A stretch of 64,000 nt of DNA from Bacteroidia bacterium (GTDB taxonomy: Bacteria > Bacteroidota > Bacteroidia > J057 > JADKCL01): NCBI GenBank assembly GCA_020635905.1, contig JACJYV010000004.1, positions 434,001 to 498,000 of the forward strand. The letters are read 5' to 3'. Below the pieces are notes generated by a model. The model saw nothing but the letters and a program-made list of their open reading frames with translations, had not been told where the DNA came from and searched no databases. Every line of letters begins with the position of its first letter. Position 1 is the first letter of the stretch. The position numbers and the translations under genes were made by a program. Positions 16,929 to 27,900 of this stretch are shown piece by piece.

Positions 16929-19900
16929 ATGGGCGTTACACATAATGATATTTCCCCGACGAATAAAGGGACCACAAGACTAAACCGATTATCCGAAAAA
17001 CTCCTGCCAGATTACTTTAAAGTTGACGAAAGAAACACCAGTGACTTTCTGGCTTTGATTTCGGAATATTCCCGACACATCCCCTTCCCCTCTACCAACG
17101 AGAAAACAAAATCTGGCGAAGGAATCTCCTGGCAACCCTTTTTCTCCCAGGATATCAGCGTGGTGCTGGCCAGTATGTCGCGCATCAACCTCGAGAAAAT
17201 TGACGAGGATTTTGAGAATTCCCTGCAGAGTGCCTACGATTGTGTGGATGAAAAAGACAGGATCAGAAGGTTTGGCGAAATTTTCGAAATTCTTCACAAA
17301 CTCGCCCTTCGCTTTCTGGATTGGTACGAGCAGGTATTGATGGCCACCAAACCAGGGAATTACCTGGAAGAGAAGGTCAAAATGGACCTCGGCGAACTCA
17401 TTCGCCAGAATATGACCGATTCCATCCTGAAAATCAATGACATCAGTGAAAAGGTCAAGAAATCAGGTTTGAGGCTGGCTTTGCCTTCCATCCCCCTCGA
17501 AAAGTATCCCTATTTCAAGCAATTTTCCAATCCACTGAATGGAAGCTTTGATCCTTTTAAAGGTGAAAGGCCTTATGATCGCATCAACAGCGCCCTGCTT
17601 GAAATCAGGTTCATCTATCGTGCAGTTTACAACAGCCTGGCTTATGTGGTTTCACACTTTCCAAAGTATTATGAACAATCTTTGGAGGAGAAAAACGACC
17701 ACAATCCCCACGTAGCGCTGTTTATTGCCTTTCTGAATCTCTTTCAATTTACGCTGGAAGAAATCAATTCCCTCACGGGAAGGCACCTGGACTTTTACTT
17801 TCGCAAAATCCTGCAGCAGGAACCCCTGGCTGCAAGGAGCGATCTGGTCAATGTCCTGATTAAATTATCCCCCAATTTTCAATCTCTTATCCTGCCCAAA
17901 GGCACCTTATTGCTGGCTGGCCGCGATGCTGACGGGGATGAAATTCTCTACGAAACCCTTGAATTTGCGGAATTAAATCACGCAGAAATCGTATCCCTCA
18001 AATCCATTTTCGTTTCAAAAATTCTGGAAGGTCAAACCTGGACTTATAAACTGGTGACCAACCTGTACGCAGCCCAGGTTGCGAATTCCAAGAATGGAAG
18101 TGGGGAGAATTTTGACGAAGGGAAGAAAGACTGGTCCCTCTTTGGGGAAGAGCAGTACAAGAGCGGGGTGCAGACCATGAGCAACGGGGAAGTTGGCTTT
18201 GCCATTTCCTCACCCATGTTCAACGTTTCAGAAGGGAACAGGGCCTTCAAAGTTCACCTCGAGTTTTCAGAGGAATCCACGGAGATTTTCGAAAAACTGC
18301 TGCGCGACTTCAAGGCTACTTCCTCCAACAAAAAGAATAAAGACGAAGATTTCAAATATGCCTTTTTTGAGGTATTTGGAAATGGCGCGAATGCTGGCTT
18401 TCAAATCTTTGTAAGCAGCAAAGCTGGCTGGCTCAATCTGGGTGACATTGCCCCCAATGAGATTTTCATTGAGTCAAATCCCTGGGCCTGGAATAAATTC
18501 ACGGTCGGATTCATGGTGCCTGCTTCCGCTCCTCCGTTGGTACCTCTGGACCACAATTCCTCAGAAGGAAAGAATTTTGATTCTCACTTCCCCGTGGTCA
18601 GGTTTGTGCTTAACCCCGATCGCACCCCATTCCTCTATTCTTTCCTGGATAAACTGGAACTCAATACAGTCGTAATTGACCTGGAAGTGGATCGCCTGAA
18701 GTCCCTGCGTCTCTACAATGACATTGGCCGTCTGGATGCATCCCAACCTTTCCAGGCCTTTGGCCCGGCGCCGTCTCTGGGTTCCTACATGCTGGTAGGT
18801 CACTCAGAACTTTTCCGCAATAAACTCACTGAGATCAAATTCACGGTAGATTGGCAGAACCTTCCACCAGCTGGATTTGCAGATTATTACAAAGAATTCT
18901 TCCCCAAAGGAGAGCCCGGACTTTCTGAGGAAATGTTCAAAATCAATCTCACCGCCCTTTCTGGAAATGAATTCAAACCCAATCCAGACGAATCCACCAT
19001 CGTATTCAACCTTTTCAACGAAGGGAAAAAATACTCGATTTTCAACGTGGACAAGCCTGAATTGCTTTCGATTCTGACTGTACCCGACCTGCCTGAAGTC
19101 AATCATTATGACAATAATACCCAGGCGGGCTTCTTCAAATTCGAACTTTCAAGTCCTCAGGAGGCCTTCTGTCACCATATTTTCCAGGAAAGATTTGCAG
19201 AAATCGCCCAGGAAAATGCCGACATGGATAACGAGGAGAAATCAAAATACCCCAATCCGCCTTATACACCCCTGGTGAAAGGCATATCCCTGGGTTATAA
19301 GGCCACGGAAACGATCAAGCTGGAAACGGTTGATCCCAAGGTCCGTACCAAAATATACCACATTTATCCCTTTGGCAGCGCCCCCATATTTGAACGTGGT
19401 CGCCAGGCGCTGGATACCAGCGTGCTGTTGCCTCAGTTTGAGGAAGATGGCTACCTGTTCATCGGGCTGAAAGACCTCAGTGCTCCCCAGGAAATTTCCA
19501 TTCTGTTCCAGCTGATTGCGGGCGAAACGGTGATTACCCAAACGCTGCCTGAAATCAAATGGTCTTACCTGTCAGGCAATTTCTGGACCGACCTGAAAGA
19601 ATCGCAATTGCTGGCTGATACCACAGAAGGATTTACCAAAACGGGCATCGTGCGTTTGCGCATTCCAGGCGGCATCAGTCAGTATAATGAATTGATGCCC
19701 AATGGCGTGTATTGGCTTCGGGTAGCCATCAAAGGCAATCCAGCCGACGTATCACGCGCCCTGGATATCCGTACGCAGGCCGTGGTTGCTTCCTGGGTTG
19801 ATAACGGCAAAAGCGAACGTCTGAAAGATCCATTGCCCGCCTTCAGCATCAGCGACCTGCGCAGGAAAATCCCTCAGGTGAAAGGTGTAAAACAGCCTTA

Positions 19901-20777
19901 TCCTTCATTTGACGGGCTGCCAGCAGAATCTCAGGATGAGTTTTTCAACCGTGTGAGCGAGCGCCTGCGCCACAAAGGAAGAGCCATTACCCAATGGGAT
20001 TACGAACGCATGGTGCTGAGCCAGTTCCACACCATTTCCCAGGTCAAGGCCTCCAGCCATCTGACCGATCCCCAGTTTGTGGATCCGGGGAAAGTTCGGG
20101 TTATTGTGGTGCCCGGCCGAAACCATTCCTCTGACATCCTGACCCCAAAAGTCAATCACAGCACCCTGCACGAAGTTCGCAATTATCTGAAAGCCAACAG
20201 TTCACCCTTTGTGGATGTAAATGTCTCCAATCCGGTTTATGAGTTTGTGCGGGTGAATTTCAAAGTGAAATTTGTGGGCGGAGCCAATAACGGTTACAAC
20301 TTGGAAAGGCTCAAAAACGCAATTAAAGAACAGATTTGCCCCTGGCTCGAAAATCCTGAAGATGAGTTGAGTCTGGGTGGAAATATCGAAGTCGAAGAAC
20401 TCTATAATTACATTAAAAACCTGCCTTACGTTCAGTTTATTACCGCCTTTGCAGTGTTGCATTTCTTTATGGTGGACGAAGAAACGGGTGAATACAGTTA
20501 CACCTCAACTGCTGACCCCCGGATGAGCAAGGAGGACAAGGAGTTCATCAGAAGTACCAAGCCCTGGTCTGTTTTGATCCCAGATGAAGACCACGAAATT
20601 ACCTTCATCGACAAAGAAGTACACATGCCTGCGCAATTTTCCTTGCGACCTGTGGATTTTCAAGCTAAATTTCAGATCACTCCCAAGCTGATTAAAATTA
20701 AAATTCAGGACAAATCAGTATCTTGGGAACAGAAGTTGGCTTACGATCAAAACGATTCGTTTGAGATCAACATTTAG
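16929..20777 (+). CDS. Baseplate J-like wedge protein (Pvc11/Afp11-like)
   Basis: 1282 aa, cytoplasmic. The N-terminal part has DYFKVDERNTSDFLALISEY and long helices; the C-terminal quarter has the baseplate J signature: ESQDEFFNRVSERLRHKGRAIT, then WDYERMVLSQF, VKASS, KVRVIVVPGRN and LHEVRNYLKANSSPFVDVNV. It forms the core wedge of the hexameric baseplate, equivalent to T4 gp6. The large middle portion (about 330-950) is beta-rich and probably gives the expanded baseplate seen in Bacteroidota systems. It is co-transcribed with gp25 upstream and the fibre-like gene 32 bases downstream. Confidence 0.92.
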   Translation: MGVTHNDISPTNKGTTRLNRLSEKLLPDYFKVDERNTSDFLALISEYSRHIPFPSTNEKTKSGEGISWQPFFSQDISVVLASMSRINLEKIDEDFENSLQSAYDCVDEKDRIRRFGEIFEILHKLALRFLDWYEQVLMATKPGNYLEEKVKMDLGELIRQNMTDSILKINDISEKVKKSGLRLALPSIPLEKYPYFKQFSNPLNGSFDPFKGERPYDRINSALLEIRFIYRAVYNSLAYVVSHFPKYYEQSLEEKNDHNPHVALFIAFLNLFQFTLEEINSLTGRHLDFYFRKILQQEPLAARSDLVNVLIKLSPNFQSLILPKGTLLLAGRDADGDEILYETLEFAELNHAEIVSLKSIFVSKILEGQTWTYKLVTNLYAAQVANSKNGSGENFDEGKKDWSLFGEEQYKSGVQTMSNGEVGFAISSPMFNVSEGNRAFKVHLEFSEESTEIFEKLLRDFKATSSNKKNKDEDFKYAFFEVFGNGANAGFQIFVSSKAGWLNLGDIAPNEIFIESNPWAWNKFTVGFMVPASAPPLVPLDHNSSEGKNFDSHFPVVRFVLNPDRTPFLYSFLDKLELNTVVIDLEVDRLKSLRLYNDIGRLDASQPFQAFGPAPSLGSYMLVGHSELFRNKLTEIKFTVDWQNLPPAGFADYYKEFFPKGEPGLSEEMFKINLTALSGNEFKPNPDESTIVFNLFNEGKKYSIFNVDKPELLSILTVPDLPEVNHYDNNTQAGFFKFELSSPQEAFCHHIFQERFAEIAQENADMDNEEKSKYPNPPYTPLVKGISLGYKATETIKLETVDPKVRTKIYHIYPFGSAPIFERGRQALDTSVLLPQFEEDGYLFIGLKDLSAPQEISILFQLIAGETVITQTLPEIKWSYLSGNFWTDLKESQLLADTTEGFTKTGIVRLRIPGGISQYNELMPNGVYWLRVAIKGNPADVSRALDIRTQAVVASWVDNGKSERLKDPLPAFSISDLRRKIPQVKGVKQPYPSFDGLPAESQDEFFNRVSERLRHKGRAITQWDYERMVLSQFHTISQVKASSHLTDPQFVDPGKVRVIVVPGRNHSSDILTPKVNHSTLHEVRNYLKANSSPFVDVNVSNPVYEFVRVNFKVKFVGGANNGYNLERLKNAIKEQICPWLENPEDELSLGGNIEVEELYNYIKNLPYVQFITAFAVLHFFMVDEETGEYSYTSTADPRMSKEDKEFIRSTKPWSVLIPDEDHEITFIDKEVHMPAQFSLRPVDFQAKFQITPKLIKIKIQDKSVSWEQKLAYDQNDSFEINI

Positions 20778-20809
20778 TAGAATTCTTCAAAACCCCCTAA
20801 ACCTGCACT

Positions 20810-21652
20810 ATGGAAGGCAGAGAACAATTAAAAAAGAAATTCAAAGTCGCCAACATCGGGTACGAGTCCTACCGTGCCCTGATCGAATCGACCCTCAATA
20901 AAAAGGACGACGGGATTGAAAAAAACACAGAGGATGGCCTAAAACTCTGGGTTGAAGGAGGTTCCAGCAAGCTGCTCAGCTTTTTTGGAGACAAGACTTC
21001 GCACAAGGCCGAATGGTATATTCGCCTCAATCCTGAAAACCTCAAAGGTCTGGATATCTCCAAGGACGGAATGCTGGGCCGTACCTTTTTTATCAAAGTG
21101 GACGACGAAGGGATTGACGATGAGCGCGAAAAGGAGGTAAAAGTAGGGATTGGTACCAGCCACCCCCAAACCACTCTGGATGTCAACGGAACCATCTCCA
21201 TGGAAGCCAGGGTTGGGTCCTTTAAAATGGGAAAGATACCCGCTGACCGCAAATGGCACACCATTTTGGACGAAGCTGACGGTCTGTCTGATTGCCAGGC
21301 CTACGAGATTTTCTCACATATCAACGACGACGATACCCGCCGTTACTCCCTGACTTATGCCGTGGTTCTGATTTCAAAAGGATCTGGCGGGGTAACCATC
21401 AAGGCCACCAGTCGTTATTTTTGGGGGAAATTCCTCAATAAAATCAAATTTCGCCGTGCCAAAGAATATGGCCGCGAGGTAATTCAGATCAAGTCAAGAG
21501 ACCATTGGTTTGCCCGGGCTGAAAGCACGAAAAATATCTATTTCAGAGTCACCAAGCTGTGGGACAAAGACTTTGAAAATGAAATTTACATTGAAAAACG
21601 CAGGGTAAAAGAAGCTTCTGACCTGCCCAAACGGATTAAAATCCGTAAATAA
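20810..21652 (+). CDS. Fibre-like/accessory baseplate protein
   Basis: 280 aa. Residues about 105-130 hold KVGIGTSHPQTTLDVNGTIS, the GIGT..P...LDVNG motif common in phage and Bacteroidota tail-fibre proteins just before a C-terminal adhesive or chaperone domain. The following segment begins KWHTILDEADGLSDCQAYEIFSH and is a compact beta domain of unknown family; the tail is very basic. It lies between the two baseplate genes. A receptor-binding or short fibre role (Pvc13-like by function) is the best guess; there is no long fibre repeat, so it could instead decorate the baseplate. Confidence 0.65.
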   Translation: MEGREQLKKKFKVANIGYESYRALIESTLNKKDDGIEKNTEDGLKLWVEGGSSKLLSFFGDKTSHKAEWYIRLNPENLKGLDISKDGMLGRTFFIKVDDEGIDDEREKEVKVGIGTSHPQTTLDVNGTISMEARVGSFKMGKIPADRKWHTILDEADGLSDCQAYEIFSHINDDDTRRYSLTYAVVLISKGSGGVTIKATSRYFWGKFLNKIKFRRAKEYGREVIQIKSRDHWFARAESTKNIYFRVTKLWDKDFENEIYIEKRRVKEASDLPKRIKIRK

Positions 21653-21684
21653 TTCCTAATTCATCTTCTAACGATCCATTTAAT

Positions 21685-24600
21685 ATGGAAGAATCCCGAG
21701 CGATACCTAAAAACCCTGAGGTTCCTACAGGACTGGACTACAGGGAAATGAAAAAAGCCGGTATCGAGGAAATACAGAAACTCGCCGGTGATGTTTGGAC
21801 GGACTTTAACGAGCACGATCCAGGCGTAACCATATTGGAGCAATTGTGCTTCACCCTCACCGAACTTGCCTATAAAGCAAGGTTTAAGATTGAGGATATT
21901 CTTTATGCAGCGCCCAAAACCAAGGAAGAAATTGAAAAATATCCTTTCTATAAGCCGCATGAAGTGTTTCCCTGCGCCCCCCTGTCTGACATTGACTACC
22001 GGGCCCTGATCATCGACAGCATGTATCCCTATGTCGAAAATGCCTGGCTCGTGCCTGTGCACAAAAGTACCTACGGGATTGACATGCATGGTCTGTTCAA
22101 GATCAGCCTGTTGCTAAAAAAAGGGGCTCCCATTCGCAGGATTCAAAGCAGTGTTCACCGTCTGATCACGCGCAACCGCAACCTGTGCGAAGACCTTCAG
22201 GAGATTGAAATCCTGAAACCCTTAAAAATTTCCATTTCGGGCGAGATTGATATTAATCCCAATTCAAAAGCCGAAGTGGTGGCCGCCCAGGTTCTGTTTG
22301 AAATATCCAATATCCTGAGGCCCAATGTGCACTTTCGCTCCATGGAAACCATGGTGGAAAACGGGGTGCCTATTGACCAGATATTCAACCGTCCTGAGCC
22401 CGTACACGGATTCATCGACTTGGATGATCTACGCAATTCTGACCTGAATTCCTTCCGTTCCCTGCCCGTAACCAGCATGCTGATGGGCCTGATTCGGGAA
22501 GAAAAAGGAGTGGAAGCGGTTAGAAACATTGAAATCGGGATGAGCATTGGCAAAAACTGGGTGCCCAAAGGGTTGCATCTGGTCAAGATCCTCGACGACG
22601 ATGACCGCATCCAGGGCTGGTACATCACCCCAACCATTGAAGAGCTCAGCCCGGGCCATTTTGTGGTTGATCCCAATGAGAAAATCCCCCACGATCTCTA
22701 TCCCTTCCTCGAAGGCAACCTGATTCCAGAAGGATTTTACCCTTCACTCGACATTGCCGAAATCATGACCCAGGGTTACCTGAAATTCTACGCCAACCGC
22801 GTGGTCATGGAGCTCGATCATGAACTGGTCCGCAAAAACCTGGACATGCTGAGGGTGCAGGAAATTGAGAATTTCGAATACGAGATCAAGTATCCCGAGG
22901 AACTGCCTTCATCCAAGTTTAAAGCGCGGGATATTGAATACTATTTCAGTTTGCAGCACACTTTCCCCAAGATTTACGGAATTGGTCCCTACGGTCCCCC
23001 TTCCAAATCCACGGAAATCCGCCGGGCTCAGGCCCTGCAGCTCAAGTGCTACCTGCTTTTCTACGAAATCCTGATGGCCAGCTACCTTTCCCAGCTGACC
23101 CATTTCCATAAATTGCTTTCCCTTGACGAGGATACGCAGCGCACCTATTTCAGCCAGATGCCCGTGATCCCCAACCTTCATTTGGTGGTGGGTTCTGAGG
23201 CAAAACGCGAGGAACTGGAGGCCAAAATGAAGGAAATACTCCTTGAATTTGACCCCATGCGCAAACGCAAAAACCGCGCCCTGGATCACCTGTTGGCCCG
23301 TTTTGGGGAAACCTTCCTGACCGAATCCCACAACCTGATCAGCCGCAAGGCTTACCCTGCAGGACAGGATAGATTTGAGGAAGACCTCATTCAGTCCAAA
23401 ATTTCCTTCCTGAAAAATTTCATTGATCTGGGCAGGAACCGCGGAAAAGGGTTCAACTTTGGTTATCCCATTGTACTTCAGGATGAAGGGGAACCTATTT
23501 TCTCTGAAAACGTCTCTGTGCTGAAGAAACGCGTTTCACTGCTCTTCAACATCCAGAATTACTCCCGCAAGCAATTATGCCAGACCTTCTCTGAAGACAG
23601 CGACATTTCCCTTTACAAGGGTAAGCGCACCACCAAAGTGGGAGCAGGCAAGGAAGACACGGGAACTTTCCTTTTCCGGGCCAAGGGCGTTAATATCCTT
23701 TCAGAAGTATTGATGCGCGGACTTTCCCGCGACAACTATAAAATTGCCCCTGTGGGCAAAAATTTTGGCATCTTTTTCCGCGTAACCACAGAAGGCCGTC
23801 TGGCGGCCATTGAAAAGGAAGAAGAAATCAAAATTTACCAGGCAGGAACTGCACGCGATTGTGAACAGGCAATTTCAAAGCTCATTCAGAGGCTCCGTGG
23901 CTTGAATTCAAGCAGTGAAGGTTTCCACCTGATTGAGCACATCTTACTGCGTCCCCTGGGACCTCCTGGCTATTATTGCTATCTGGTGGAGGAAGGCCGC
24001 ATTCTGCTTGAATCTGAGCTGAAAAGTATTTTCGGCTTTGCCGACTATTTCGAAAGCCAGTTGCTGGCCTACGGACAGGAAAAACGCAATTACAAAATTG
24101 TCAATTCCAAGAAAAAAGGATTCAGGATCGACCTGTATGACCAGGACGGCAAGCGTTTTGCCAGCCAGGAAGGGATCGAAACTCCTGAATTGGCCGAAGA
24201 AGTGCTGGAGCAGATCATCAAAGCCATTTCTGAGCTGACTGCTGAGGACTCCCGTTCCTTTGTAGAGGCTGCTGAAGTGCCCTACCTGTCTGTGATGGGA
24301 GGGGAGGGAGGTTCCAAGACCACCCTGTTGCAGGCTGCAGATGCGGGTCGCGATATTTTCCAGGAAATCTTCCGCAAGGAGCTGATTGAATTCGGGAAAG
24401 ATCCCGAAAATTATAAGATCAGTGGAAACCGTGATCGCGGTTTCAAGATTGAGTTGCTGGGTAAAGGTGGCACCAAAATCGCCTTCAGGGGTGGATTTGT
24501 GCTCAAAGAATCTGCCCAGAAAACCCGTGACGAAGTCATTCTCAGCATCAAGGGCATGGAAGCCAAAGATGCGGCCGCGAGGTTTATTCTGCAGGAATAC

Positions 24601-24960
24601 ATTCCCAAAGGTGCCATGCTGGAAGAAGACTTCTTCTCCAACCGCATCTCCGTGGTTCTTCCCGCCTGGCCTTCCAGGTTCCAAAACGACAAATTCCAGG
24701 ATCTGTTTGAACAAGTCATCAAACTGAATGCTCCTGCACATACCCAGATCAAATGCTATTGGGCTGATTTTGAGGAAATGAAGGACTTTGAGGCCGTATA
24801 TTTCCGCTGGCTCGATGCCAAAGCAGGCGAAGCCAAGCAGCCCGAACTGGATGAATTGTCCTACACCATGATTCTCCTCCTCAGGTATTTTGAGGATTCG
24901 AACGATGAATTGGTCGCGGATCAGATGGATGAAATCAAAGAAAGCATCAGGTGGCTGTAA
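21685..24960 (+). CDS. Second large baseplate protein (Pvc12/Afp12-like)
   Basis: 1091 aa. The N-terminus contains VWTDFNEHDPGVTILEQLCFTLTELAYKARF, the HDPGxTILE motif that marks large eCIS baseplate proteins related to gp6/gp7. Further on are two related repeats near residues 780-860 and 900-970: ENYKIS.NRDRGFKIELLGKGG resembles NYKIVNSKKKGFRIDLYDQDG. This is an internal duplication of a small beta domain. It probably forms outer wedge or lattice of the baseplate together with the 16929 product. It starts 32 bases after the fibre-like gene; the tape measure gene follows 9 bases after its stop. Confidence 0.88.
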   Translation: MEESRAIPKNPEVPTGLDYREMKKAGIEEIQKLAGDVWTDFNEHDPGVTILEQLCFTLTELAYKARFKIEDILYAAPKTKEEIEKYPFYKPHEVFPCAPLSDIDYRALIIDSMYPYVENAWLVPVHKSTYGIDMHGLFKISLLLKKGAPIRRIQSSVHRLITRNRNLCEDLQEIEILKPLKISISGEIDINPNSKAEVVAAQVLFEISNILRPNVHFRSMETMVENGVPIDQIFNRPEPVHGFIDLDDLRNSDLNSFRSLPVTSMLMGLIREEKGVEAVRNIEIGMSIGKNWVPKGLHLVKILDDDDRIQGWYITPTIEELSPGHFVVDPNEKIPHDLYPFLEGNLIPEGFYPSLDIAEIMTQGYLKFYANRVVMELDHELVRKNLDMLRVQEIENFEYEIKYPEELPSSKFKARDIEYYFSLQHTFPKIYGIGPYGPPSKSTEIRRAQALQLKCYLLFYEILMASYLSQLTHFHKLLSLDEDTQRTYFSQMPVIPNLHLVVGSEAKREELEAKMKEILLEFDPMRKRKNRALDHLLARFGETFLTESHNLISRKAYPAGQDRFEEDLIQSKISFLKNFIDLGRNRGKGFNFGYPIVLQDEGEPIFSENVSVLKKRVSLLFNIQNYSRKQLCQTFSEDSDISLYKGKRTTKVGAGKEDTGTFLFRAKGVNILSEVLMRGLSRDNYKIAPVGKNFGIFFRVTTEGRLAAIEKEEEIKIYQAGTARDCEQAISKLIQRLRGLNSSSEGFHLIEHILLRPLGPPGYYCYLVEEGRILLESELKSIFGFADYFESQLLAYGQEKRNYKIVNSKKKGFRIDLYDQDGKRFASQEGIETPELAEEVLEQIIKAISELTAEDSRSFVEAAEVPYLSVMGGEGGSKTTLLQAADAGRDIFQEIFRKELIEFGKDPENYKISGNRDRGFKIELLGKGGTKIAFRGGFVLKESAQKTRDEVILSIKGMEAKDAAARFILQEYIPKGAMLEEDFFSNRISVVLPAWPSRFQNDKFQDLFEQVIKLNAPAHTQIKCYWADFEEMKDFEAVYFRWLDAKAGEAKQPELDELSYTMILLLRYFEDSNDELVADQMDEIKESIRWL

Positions 24961-24969
24961 GCTTTTGAA

Positions 24970-27900
24970 ATGGATGGTAAAAACCGAAAGCATATAATTC
25001 AGCGCCAGGTCTTTGAGATCGAGACCAATTCCAGGGCCAAAGCCGAGCAAATCAACCGCGACCTCGGGGAAATCTACCGTAATCGCATTCTTCCCGTAAT
25101 CGAGAAACTGTTCGATGAATTTTCAGTACCCGGATATGTCATGCGTATTGAACGCTTGGATCTGGACCTGGGCGACATTGATGCCAATGACTTTGAGTAT
25201 CTGCTGGAAAAAAGAATTCGTTTTCAGCTGCAAAATCAATTGATTGAAGCACGGGCCAAAGCAGAGAAGAAAGCCATTTCCAACGAAGCCAAGGCAGAAT
25301 TAATTCCCATTGGGCCGGCCAGGCTTGAAAGCCTGATGTTTTTCCTCGTGCACGGCTATCTTGCCCCGGGCGCTGACAATCAGGAAGATACATTTGACGA
25401 AATCCTGGCCGAAATGATCCGCACCCGGCCAGGCCAGCTGGTTACCCAGCTTACCAATACCTCCCGCAATAATCCCCAGGTCGTTTCCCGTTTGGTAAGG
25501 CAGTTTTCAGCCCAAAACCTGACTGCCTTGTTGCGCTTGCTGGCGGGTTCACGTGAACCTATGTTGTCGCAATTTTTGCGCAAAATGGAGGGAGAGCACA
25601 AACAATTTGCCAGCCTGCCCAAAAGAGAATACCTGGCTCTGATTCAGGAAAGCATATTTCGCTATGTGCTTGAACGCAAAGGTACTTCCTTTCGCAACGA
25701 CGCTTTCCTGGAACAGGTAAAGTTGACCCTCAGCGACAAAACGGGCAGCCCTGTGGACATCTCTATCAACATGAGCGAGGTGGATAAGCAGGAAAAAGCT
25801 TTGAGCAAAGAGGGTGAAATCAAGGTCATTGAATCTCTTTTACGCGCGTTCAGCCGCAAACAAAAAGTACTGGGAAAGTATGACCCGGTCGAGGTGCTGG
25901 ACTGGGTTATCCGCAAATTTCCGGCTGATCTGGTACAGAAATTACGCAATGCCACTTCTGCTTCCCTGCGCAATATCCTGCAGGGAATTGCCGAAAATGT
26001 GCCTTCAGATCTGTTACTTTCCCTGATCAATCTGATTTCTCCCGGCCGTCGTTACTGGATCATCAAACTCCTTCAACAGCTGGAAAAATCGCTGGGAGAA
26101 TTGCAGGCGCGCATGCCCGAACTGAATCGTGAGCAAATTCGCAACAAAACCTACGCTTTATTGCTGGAAGGTTTGCTGGAGCAAAGTGGAACCGTGATTG
26201 ACGAGGTGAAGTTGAAGGAAAAAATTGCCAAAGATCTCCCTTCCAGCCCGACACCTGCCATCACCCAGAAAGTTTTGCCCCTGCTGGACCAGGTTTTTGG
26301 TCAAACGGGGACTCCTGAAACAGGGGAGGAGGAGGCGGCTCCCATGGACCGTGAGACCTGGTTTCGGGCCATGGAGGCCCGTGAAAGGCAACAGGGCATG
26401 CCCGTGCAGGCCCGCCTGGATACCATTGCCCACTTTTTCTTTTTTGGTGAAATGCCCTGGTGGGCGCCCAACTGGAAAACGCCTGATCTGGAACGGGAAC
26501 TGGACTTTTTTCTGGAGAGAGAGGCAAATTCTCTTAAAGAAACCTTTGAAACTCTGTTTGCTTCCATTCAACAGGGCGGCCGTTTCCGGGAATTTGCCCT
26601 GAGGCTGGTTCGCTTGCTTTCCCGCGAAAAGCTGGAAAAGTGGATTCACATGCTTCTGCCCGAACTTTCAGGTTTTGTGGTAACTATAACTCTGGCCCTG
26701 GAAAAGGTATTTGAGGAATATTCAGAAGTCAGAAGTGCCTCCCGCGCCAACTCGGCCAAGGTCTTTGCCTGGATACCCATACTGTGGGTTTTTTACGAAT
26801 ACAAGCAAAAAGGTGTGGATCCTCCCCAGGTCAATGACTGGGTGAATATTGTGATGCGGCTGGCGGCCGAATTTTCTTCCATTTCCGAAAAGGAAATGAT
26901 CAAATTCACCAAAGCTGTTTCCAAAACATCTGCTGAAGCGGGCGAAACCAGATTCAATCCTCTGGTCGCCATGTTGGATATGGCTGGTTTCTCCATGCCT
27001 TCCCCTGAGACAAAAGAAATTTCTCCTTTGCCCCCCGACCCCTTTGGAGCAGATGATTTGCCCGAAACAAAAGCAGAAAATCTGGCTGAAGCACAATCTG
27101 AAGCAGGTGAGGACCAGAATTTTGAGCTTTCTCAGGATGAATTATCTCCAACGGAGAATTTGGGGACGGACAATGGACCTGAAAAGGATGTGAAGGCAGA
27201 GGAATCAGCGGAATTGCAGAACCCACAGGATCAGGACTTAACCCGGGAAAAGGATGCAGATGAATTGGAAGGCAAGGTAGGAGAAACATCAAAATCTACT
27301 GAAGATCAATCGGGTAATTTGGAAAATATTGCCAAGCCAGATTCTGTGGGGAAAGAGGAATTAGCTCAGGATTCCATTGAGAAAAATGAACCAGAGGATC
27401 TTTCCCAAACAGGAGAATTGAGGGAGCAGAAGGAAAATGAAATGAAATCTGAACCTGAACAAGAAAAGGATTCAATTGAAGACAAAAAATCCCTTTCCGT
27501 AGAAAATGAAAGCAGCTCCAATGAGGAAATAGAGGCACTGGAAATGGCACAGCAGGAGGGGGGGCAGGAGAAAAGTCAGGAGGGAAGTCAGGAGAATTCT
27601 GAAGAAGCAGATAAGGCAGAGGAGCAGATTGGTTCACCTGAAGCGGCACTTGAAAATCTGCCAATGCCAGCCTGGCGGGTGATTGATTGGTATCTGAATA
27701 ATGGCTCGCTGCCCATTCAGGTGGCTTTTTTGAGTGAAAAACAGGTTTTCAGGTTGTTTGAGATTGCACTGGCCAAAGAGCCTGATCAGATGGAAAAGAT
27801 ATTGCGTAAGGCCATGGCCCAGACCAATATCCGCACCCGCATGGTCAAAAACCTGCCTGAAGCTTTGCTTTGGAAGGTTCTGGAATTGGTTCGACCTGCC

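Noticed and set aside
23944..25050. Minus-strand frame of 368 codons under the second baseplate gene
   Set aside because: Shadow of well-supported coding sequence on the other strand; it runs across a gene junction and resembles no family.
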